A stretch of DNA of 64,000 nt, from the NCBI GenBank assembly GCA_964586655.1, contig CAZPGY010000014.1:1-64000 (forward strand), read 5' to 3'. Below the pieces are notes generated by a model that worked only from the letters and a program-made list of their open reading frames with translations, searched no databases and was not told the DNA's origin. Source of the DNA: JAJYSO01 sp964586655 (GTDB lineage Bacteria; Bacteroidota; Bacteroidia; Flavobacteriales; Flavobacteriaceae). Made by a program: the position numbers and the translations under genes. Shown one piece after another: positions 58,175-64,000 of the stretch. Numbering within the stretch: position 1 is the first letter of the stretch; every line of letters begins with the position of its first letter.

Positions 58175-59824
58175 CTAAGTATCAGACACTTCCTCAGCCG
58201 AATTGCCACGTTTTTCTTCCCATACTTTAATAGCATCCAAGTACTTTTTCATTTCTTCTTTGACCACCGGGAAAAGGAACAAGAGTCCTATCATATTGGG
58301 GAACACCAAAGCAAAAATCATGGCGTCTGAGAACGTGATCACGGCATCAAGGGTAGCCCCTCCTCCGGCAATTACGAATAACAAAAATAAGACTTTATAG
58401 GTTAAATCAGAAACTTTCCCCTTTCCAAAAAGGAATTTCCAGGCTTGAATCCCATAATAAGACCAGCTGATGAGGGTAGAAAATGCAAACAGTATTACCG
58501 CGCCGGTGAGCACATAGCCAAAATAAGGAATTCCGGCTTCAAAAGCTGCAGAAGTGAGGTTTACTCCGCTAATTTGGGCACCTTCAGGGAATCCTCCTAA
58601 AGGTTGAAGTAAAGTAATCTTTTCCATGGCATAGGTACCATAATCGTAGTGACCTGCCATTCCGGCAAACACAATAACCAAAGCTGTCATGGTACAAACA
58701 ATCACGGTATCCACAGAGGGCGCCAACATCCCGACAAAACCCTCACTGGCCGGATATTTGGTTTTTACGGCAGAGTGAGCAATAGGCGAAGTTCCGGCAC
58801 CCGCTTCATTAGAAAAGGCCGCTCGTTTAAATCCAATAAACAAAACCCCTAAAAATCCGCCGAAAACAGCATTGGAAGAAAAGGCACTGCTAAAAATTAA
58901 TACAAAAGCATCGCCAATCAGTTCCCAATGGGCAAAGATGATAAACAAACCGCCCAAGATATATACGGTGGCCATAAAAGGAACTATCTTTTCGGCCCAA
59001 CTTGCAATACGTTTAATTCCGCCAATAATGACAACCCCTACTAAAATAGCAAGGACACAGCCGATAACAAAACCGGCACTTCCGCTGGTGAGGTTAAACG
59101 AAGAGATTATCTGCATGGCCACTTGGTTAGATTGAAACGCGTTTCCACCCCCAAAGGAGGCGCCTACACAAAAAATGGCAAACATTGTCCCCAAGACTGC
59201 TCCCAATTTGCCTTTGTTGTAACGTTCTTTAAACCCCTTTTTCAAGTAATACATCGGTCCTCCATGTACCGTCCCGTCGGGATCGATATCACGGTATTTC
59301 ACCCCCAATGTACACTCGACAAACTTGACGGTCATTCCAATCAATCCACCTATAATAATCCAAAAAGTGGCACCGGGTCCGCCTATAGCCATGGCCACGC
59401 CCACACCGGCAATATTCCCCAGCCCCACAGTTCCTGACAAACCGGCGGTTAGAGCCTGAAAGTGACTAATTTCACCACAGTGCTCGGTGACCTTTCTCCC
59501 GGTTACCGTTTCATAGAGATCATCATACTTTCCTTTGACCGTGTTGAATGCTGTTTTGAGGTATCTAAAATTAGGAAAACCAAACCGAATTGTAAAAAAG
59601 AAAGCGCCAACTACCAACAAAACCACCACCAGTGGTATTTTAACCTGGTCAGTAAACGATATTGAAGTAAACACAACATCTGATACCGCATTGGCAATGG
59701 GAGCAAACCACTCATTAATTCGTTCGTCAACACCTTTATCGCCTGTTGCTTTTGCTGTTGTTTCTTGTGCAAAGAAAACCAGTGGTGTCATAAGGAAGCA
59801 CACCAGAGAAAAGAATCTTTTCAT
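58175..59824 (-). CDS. Sodium:alanine/glycine symporter (AGCS family)
   Basis: This 549-residue transporter has about 11 helices plus an N-terminal signal-like helix and periplasmic stretch. Family signatures are visible: GLGNIAGVGVAMAIGGPGA near 143-160, FVECTLGVKYRD near 173, and FSNEAGAGTSPIAHSA near 340, the sodium/substrate region. The ATG at 59824 (MKRFFSLVCFLM) is preferred over 59989, because the longer version begins with low-complexity sequence. It imports alanine or glycine with sodium. It is one of three amino-acid carriers in this 6-kb stretch. Confidence 0.92.
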   Translation of the reverse strand: MKRFFSLVCFLMTPLVFFAQETTAKATGDKGVDERINEWFAPIANAVSDVVFTSISFTDQVKIPLVVVLLVVGAFFFTIRFGFPNFRYLKTAFNTVKGKYDDLYETVTGRKVTEHCGEISHFQALTAGLSGTVGLGNIAGVGVAMAIGGPGATFWIIIGGLIGMTVKFVECTLGVKYRDIDPDGTVHGGPMYYLKKGFKERYNKGKLGAVLGTMFAIFCVGASFGGGNAFQSNQVAMQIISSFNLTSGSAGFVIGCVLAILVGVVIIGGIKRIASWAEKIVPFMATVYILGGLFIIFAHWELIGDAFVLIFSSAFSSNAVFGGFLGVLFIGFKRAAFSNEAGAGTSPIAHSAVKTKYPASEGFVGMLAPSVDTVIVCTMTALVIVFAGMAGHYDYGTYAMEKITLLQPLGGFPEGAQISGVNLTSAAFEAGIPYFGYVLTGAVILFAFSTLISWSYYGIQAWKFLFGKGKVSDLTYKVLFLLFVIAGGGATLDAVITFSDAMIFALVFPNMIGLLFLFPVVKEEMKKYLDAIKVWEEKRGNSAEEVSDT

Positions 59825-60245
59825 AAAATTTTGTAATTTCGATTGATAAGAATAATCAAATAGAGTGTTAATAACCAGCCTCGAATTAAAGACAAAAAAA
59901 TCATTCTGCCATAGAAAAACATGAAAATCTATCATTTTTAAGGCAAAACAGTCGATTTTAAGTCCAAAAACAGACTGAAAAATAAGCAAAAGAGTTTTCC
60001 TGTAAATTGTTAAGAAAAGTATTAAATTACTTTAAGAGCTACCTTGCTTGCCCAGTAGTAAAGAGTGTAAAATACTTTTTCCGTCACCGGGACTGTCAAA
60101 AAAACATCTGCATTCCAAGGAATAAACAGTTAAAACAAGCCTAATTTTCAAGATGATTTTTTAGCAATTTTATATGCATGCCTATGGCAGGCCGACATAT
60201 TTTTTTTTCATTTGCACCGCATAAATCCAAAAAACACTTGACCAC
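59825..60245. other. Intergenic region between AGCS and APC transporter genes
   Basis: These 421 bp hold the divergent promoters of the two transporter genes. No consensus TAnnTTTG box stands out and no gene is supported. Confidence 0.35.
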
Positions 60246-62399
60246 ATGAGCGAACATTCCCCACAAGAATCATTTGAAGCTGCAGACAAGGAATTAAAAA
60301 AAGACATGTCTTTTACGCAGTTACTGCTTTTGGGGGTAAGTGCGCAGATTGGTTCGGGATGGCTGTTTGGCGTGCTTGCAGCAGCAGGCATGGCCGGCCC
60401 GGCAGCTATTCTTTCCTGGATTATTGCTTCTGTTTTGATCTTCCTGATCTCTTTAACTTATCTCGAACTGGGCTCCATGTTGCCACGTTCCGGGGGGATT
60501 GTTCGTTATACCTACCTCACCCACGGCTCCTTAACCGGTTGGATTATTGGTTGGGCCTACTGGATTTCGGTAGTGGCTATTCCGGCTTTGGAAGCAGTGG
60601 CGGCACTGACTTATATTGGTGGAAAATGGCCGCAATTGGGATTGCTCACCAATGAACAAGGCGTAGACATGCTGAGTTGGCCCATCGGTATTCTTGCAGG
60701 AATTGCCTTGATGATTCTTTTCTTTTGCCTCAACTATTTTGGCAGCAAGTTATTAGCCGAATCTAACAAATGGGTCACATACTGGAAGATTGCGCTTCCC
60801 TGTTTGACTTTTATCTTTCTATTTTTCATTTTAGACGGCAGCAATTTTACTGATTTTGGCGGTTTTGTCCCTTTGGGATGGTCGGGGGTTTTCCACGCCA
60901 TTCCCATGACCGGAATTGTATTTTCACTTCTTGGTTTTAGGCAAGCCTTGGATTATGGTGGAGAATCAAGAAACCCGGGGAAAGATGTGCCGCGGGCTAC
61001 TTTTGGTTCCATCCTAATTCCGACCATTATTTATGCCTTATTACAAATAGCTTTTATCGGTGCCATCAGCTGGAGTTCTATGGGCTTAGACCCCGGTAGC
61101 TGGAGCTTGATGACCAGCGGCGGATGGGCGGACGGCCCCTTGTTTCACGCTTTAGAATCGGCCAATATTGCCATTATGGCCGCCTTTGGCGTTTTCTTGT
61201 TAATCGACGCCGCTGTATCCCCTTTGGCCACCGGCTGGGTGTATTTGGGCACCGGATCACGAACCGGCTACGGCCTGTCTATTCACCGTTCCATTCCCAA
61301 GATATTTTCTAAAAATAACAAACACGGCATTCCATGGGTTCCGTTGGTCATTTCGGCCATTGTGGGCTGTGCTTTCTTTGTACCGGCACCGAGTTGGTAC
61401 AAGTTAGTAGGTTTTATCAGTTCAGCAGCGGTACTGACCTATTTGATGGGAGGAATTGGGCTTCCCATATTGCGAAAAACCGCTCCTAACCTCAAACGAC
61501 CTTTCGTTTTAAGAGGACATCATTTTTGGTCGCTTATTTCTTTCTTGGCTGCCGCCATTGTCCTGTATTGGAGTGGGTTTGAAACCTTGACCAATGTATT
61601 TACCATCACCTTGATTGGGCTGCCGGTTTACACCGCTTACGATGCTCGGATAAGAGGTTGGATATCAAAAACCTCGAGTATTATCCTCAGCATTTCATTT
61701 TTAGCCATTTTACTATATATTGCTATTGCCAGTGGATGGGTGTTGAACAATGATATTCATAAAAATGTACTTGTCAAAAACAATCCGAAGCTGGTAGAAT
61801 CGGTGCGTCAAACCGCCAAAGAAAACCCTGAATTTGCCGAGAAAGTCAATGAAAATCCGGCTTTGTTTGCCATTGTTCAAAAGGATCCCAAGGTGATTGA
61901 GCATCCTGAATCTGACAAGATGTTACGAGAAAATCCGGAGATGATGGAAACCATTACCCAACATCCTGAAGTTTTTAAAACGGCAGTGGCACATCCCATC
62001 ATTGTGAAAACCGTATTTCGCAACCCCGATATCGATGTTTCAGAATTGTGGGATTTTTCTACTTTCTATATTTCCTTTGCTGTATTAGTGGTGCTGTTCT
62101 TTTTGATATTGCGTATGGCCAGTGGTAAAGTAGGTCGCAAACACGTTGATGCCTCTTGGTGGCTGGTCTTTTTAATGTTGGCCACCATGTTGGTGAGTAG
62201 CTTTAGTTATTACGGCCCCTTCAGAGAAGTTTCTCCTTTAGACTTTCCCTATGACACTTTTGTAGAGTTGGGGGTGGGAGTTATTGCCTACATCATTGGG
62301 ATAAAAACCGGATTCGCTACCGAAGACCTCAAGGCCATTGTCAAAGCCGAAACACAAAAAGTGGAAGCAGCAACTCCAAATGAACAGGAAAAGCATTGA
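60246..62399 (+). CDS. APC family amino-acid permease with NP-repeat insertion
   Basis: This 717-residue permease has the APC core in residues about 20-500: GVSAQIGSGWLFG near 30-42, RSGGIVRYTYL near 81 and LGFRQALDYGGESRNPGKDVPRA near 228-250. A soluble segment at about 511-598 consists of roughly eight 10-13-residue units each containing NP, DP or HP (KNNPKLVESV, KENPEFAEKV, ENPEMMETI, HPEVFKTAV and similar). Three further helices follow (about 605-625, 636-655 and 668-690). APC permeases are normally about 450-500 residues, so the repeat and extra helices are additions. The substrate is unknown. Confidence 0.9.
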   Translation: MSEHSPQESFEAADKELKKDMSFTQLLLLGVSAQIGSGWLFGVLAAAGMAGPAAILSWIIASVLIFLISLTYLELGSMLPRSGGIVRYTYLTHGSLTGWIIGWAYWISVVAIPALEAVAALTYIGGKWPQLGLLTNEQGVDMLSWPIGILAGIALMILFFCLNYFGSKLLAESNKWVTYWKIALPCLTFIFLFFILDGSNFTDFGGFVPLGWSGVFHAIPMTGIVFSLLGFRQALDYGGESRNPGKDVPRATFGSILIPTIIYALLQIAFIGAISWSSMGLDPGSWSLMTSGGWADGPLFHALESANIAIMAAFGVFLLIDAAVSPLATGWVYLGTGSRTGYGLSIHRSIPKIFSKNNKHGIPWVPLVISAIVGCAFFVPAPSWYKLVGFISSAAVLTYLMGGIGLPILRKTAPNLKRPFVLRGHHFWSLISFLAAAIVLYWSGFETLTNVFTITLIGLPVYTAYDARIRGWISKTSSIILSISFLAILLYIAIASGWVLNNDIHKNVLVKNNPKLVESVRQTAKENPEFAEKVNENPALFAIVQKDPKVIEHPESDKMLRENPEMMETITQHPEVFKTAVAHPIIVKTVFRNPDIDVSELWDFSTFYISFAVLVVLFFLILRMASGKVGRKHVDASWWLVFLMLATMLVSSFSYYGPFREVSPLDFPYDTFVELGVGVIAYIIGIKTGFATEDLKAIVKAETQKVEAATPNEQEKH

Positions 62400-62705
62400 T
62401 TCTAATCAATTTAGTATCCCAACAAGCCTTTCTGATTTCTTTATATTGAAGTAATACAGAGGTAACCTACAAAATAGCTCAATATTTAGGGATAAATTTC
62501 AAATCTCTGTATTAATCCCAATAATTATTGGAGGTTCATAGTTATCTGTGCCTACCAAACAAGGCAGTTTTTTGCCTTGAATTTAAAAACTACTACTGAA
62601 AATGTTCTTTTATGAGGGATTTTATTAGCCTGACTTTCTATTCACACAAACGTTTCAGAAGGAGCGTTACGCAATAAATTGTGTGCTCAAAAAAGTGGCA
62701 GGGAA
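62400..62705. repeat. Degenerate palindromic element, copy B3, in intergenic region
   Basis: About 62461-62600 aligns with B1 and B2 (for example AATAGCTCAATATTTAGGGATAAATTTCAAAT and GGCAGTTTTTTGCCTTGAATTTAAA in short segments), but the ATACC/GGTAT ends are lost. The rest of the gap holds nothing recognisable. Confidence 0.55.
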
Positions 62706-62846
62706 TCACCTTGTTTCGGCCTCTGATTCTTGATTTTCTCCTTCCTGCTTTTTAGGCGGATTCATTACCAGATAATAAATACGCAAAGTTATTAAGGTAA
62801 CGGTGCCTTGAATCAAGACCATTGCTATAATCGCTGAAGTACTCAT
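62706..62846 (-). CDS. MetS-type small subunit of NSS transporter
   Basis: A 46-residue protein has one membrane helix (MSTSAIIAMVLIQGTVTLIT and on to about residue 27) and a charged, Glu-rich tail. It matches the small MetS-like subunit that accompanies neurotransmitter:sodium symporters and is needed for transport by the Corynebacterium MetP. It starts 3 bp behind the NSS transporter stop on the same strand. Confidence 0.8.
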   Translation of the reverse strand: MSTSAIIAMVLIQGTVTLITLRIYYLVMNPPKKQEGENQESEAETR

Positions 62847-62849
62847 CGT

Positions 62850-64000
62850 TTAATTGCTTTTAATTTTTTCTCGCTTCATCCTTCTTCCGGCCAAATGCAC
62901 AAGATAGCCAATGCAAAGGAAAGCTATAGTTAAAATGGCTCTTGAAATCTTAGAATAAAGCTTTTTATCCTTCAACATTGCTATTTTTTCGGGATCTGTA
63001 GCGCGAGCCAGCTGCTCATCCAAATTGGCATAGGTGATTTTACTAATGATAGATCCGGAATCAAATTCCCAAGCCTGTCCATGAAACAATCCGCTGATAT
63101 AGCCTGCCCAATCGTTATTTGCCGGAGTAATTAACGCGCCCAAGAACACGATAATAATTAACGTAGGGGTTACATATTTCAGTAGAAACTTAAAGATCTT
63201 AGGGACTCTTATTTCTGCACCTTCCACAATTTCTTTCCAGCCTTTTTCCAATCCAAAAACCCAGGAAAAAATAATGGCTTCAAACATGGCCAAAACGACC
63301 AGGCTCACGGTTCCTACCCAAAAATCAAATTCGTCCAGGACGCCGTATTCATAAAACACCACTGCCGGCAGCCCCAACAATAAAGCCACACCGCCTAAGC
63401 TCCAAGCCGACTTTTTTCGTGACCAGTTAAATTTGCTTTCAAAGAAGCCCATCCACGGGGTTCCCATGGCCAATGAAGAGGTAATCCCCGCAAAAAACAG
63501 GAGTCCAAACCACAATACACCGGCAATGGGACCAATAATATTACCCAATTGATTAAACAGGTAGGGCATGGTTTGAAACGCCATTCCAAAGCTGGCATTT
63601 TCTTTCACCCAATCCAAGCCCAAATAACCGGAAGCCAACGGAATCAAAATCAAACTCCCTATGACAATTTCCACAAATTCATTGGTAAAACCTGAAGCCA
63701 TTGCATTTAGAGCAATGTCGTCCTTGGCCTTAACATAAGAAGCATAGGCCTGAATAAAGCCCCAGCCCAAGCCCAAGGTAAAGAAGATTTGTCCGGCCGC
63801 AGCCAGCCACACTTTGGGGTTTAGCAGGGAATCAAATTTCACTTCCCACAAAAAATTCAGTCCTTCCCACGCATTGGCATCAGGCACGGCTTCACTGGCT
63901 CCTGAGGTTCCCAAGGTGAGTCCGTGTACTGCCAAAAGCGCGCCAAATATCAGGAGCAAAGGCATTCCAATTCGTGCTACTTTCTCAATTCCGCTAAGTC
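62850..64000 (-). CDS. Neurotransmitter:sodium symporter family transporter (5' end beyond window)
   Basis: The C-terminal 383 residues of an NSS-family permease are present; the frame stays open to base 64000 (SGIEKVARIGMPLLL at the edge), so the start lies outside. Visible features include FFTLGLGWGFIQAYASYVKAKDD and NAMASGFTNEFVEIVIGSLI in short motifs, and about eight membrane helices. NSS proteins move amino acids with sodium. A MetS-like small subunit gene follows by 3 bp, supporting an amino-acid (possibly methionine/alanine) substrate. Confidence 0.92.
   Translation of the reverse strand, partial: LSGIEKVARIGMPLLLIFGALLAVHGLTLGTSGASEAVPDANAWEGLNFLWEVKFDSLLNPKVWLAAAGQIFFTLGLGWGFIQAYASYVKAKDDIALNAMASGFTNEFVEIVIGSLILIPLASGYLGLDWVKENASFGMAFQTMPYLFNQLGNIIGPIAGVLWFGLLFFAGITSSLAMGTPWMGFFESKFNWSRKKSAWSLGGVALLLGLPAVVFYEYGVLDEFDFWVGTVSLVVLAMFEAIIFSWVFGLEKGWKEIVEGAEIRVPKIFKFLLKYVTPTLIIIVFLGALITPANNDWAGYISGLFHGQAWEFDSGSIISKITYANLDEQLARATDPEKIAMLKDKKLYSKISRAILTIAFLCIGYLVHLAGRRMKREKIKSN

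Overview
The window is a 64 kb stretch of a Bacteroidota chromosome, almost certainly class Flavobacteriia. Pointers are a type IX secretion (T9SS type B) substrate, a Lacal_2735-type small protein, many DUF families typical of flavobacteria (DUF3078, DUF4920, DUF6495, DUF2683), several lipoproteins with a Cys after a short signal, and promoter-like TAnnTTTG boxes upstream of many genes instead of an E. coli-type -10. No rRNA, tRNA, CRISPR array, prophage or intact transposase was found.

Layout. 0-3 kb: a DUF2683/YoeB-type toxin-antitoxin pair and a LytS/LytTR two-component system ending in a 23-bp perfect palindrome. 3-9.5 kb: DUF2141 protein, CynX-like MFS carrier, tandem flavodoxins, TPMT-like methyltransferase, large M1 metallopeptidase. 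9.5-11.3 kb: an AT-rich accessory patch with a YbjQ/zinc-ribbon protein directly behind an isolated group II intron domain V. 11.4-23.4 kb: DUF3078 protein, short SSB, DUF4920 lipoprotein, SbcCD nuclease, GxxExxY protein inside a cluster of repeats, nucleoid-associated protein, and a HipA-like kinase/DUF3037 pair. 23.4-36.3 kb: recG, oligopeptidase B-like peptidase, hisS with a large insertion, the rpsF-rpsR-rplI operon, DoxX protein, valS. 36.3-43.4 kb: DUF1573 protein, second M1 peptidase, and a lipid block (patatin, acyl-CoA-binding protein, psd, cdsA, LUD protein). 43.5-51 kb: ftsH, rsfS, birA, pyrE/NUDIX divergent pair, T9SS cargo. 51-64 kb: metal/cobalamin-type binding protein, porin-like protein, DUF2975/HTH pair, pepD, acyl-CoA dehydrogenase, and three amino-acid transporters (AGCS, APC, NSS).

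The gene set fits a heterotroph that lives largely on peptides: two secreted M1 peptidases, an S9 peptidase, a Xaa-His dipeptidase and three amino-acid permeases lie in one window. Housekeeping genes (valS, hisS, ribosomal proteins, ftsH, psd/cdsA, pyrE, sbcCD, recG) alternate with small accessory islands.

The most unusual material is non-coding: a structurally complete 34-nt group II intron domain V with no reverse transcriptase; a roughly 165-bp inverted-repeat element found twice, each time with its terminal TGA serving as the stop codon of the adjacent gene; a second family of palindromic elements bounded by ATACC/GGTAT; and GxxExxY-associated repeats. Protein-level oddities are an NP-repeat domain in the APC permease, a ~128-residue insertion in HisRS, and the YbjQ-zinc-ribbon fusion.
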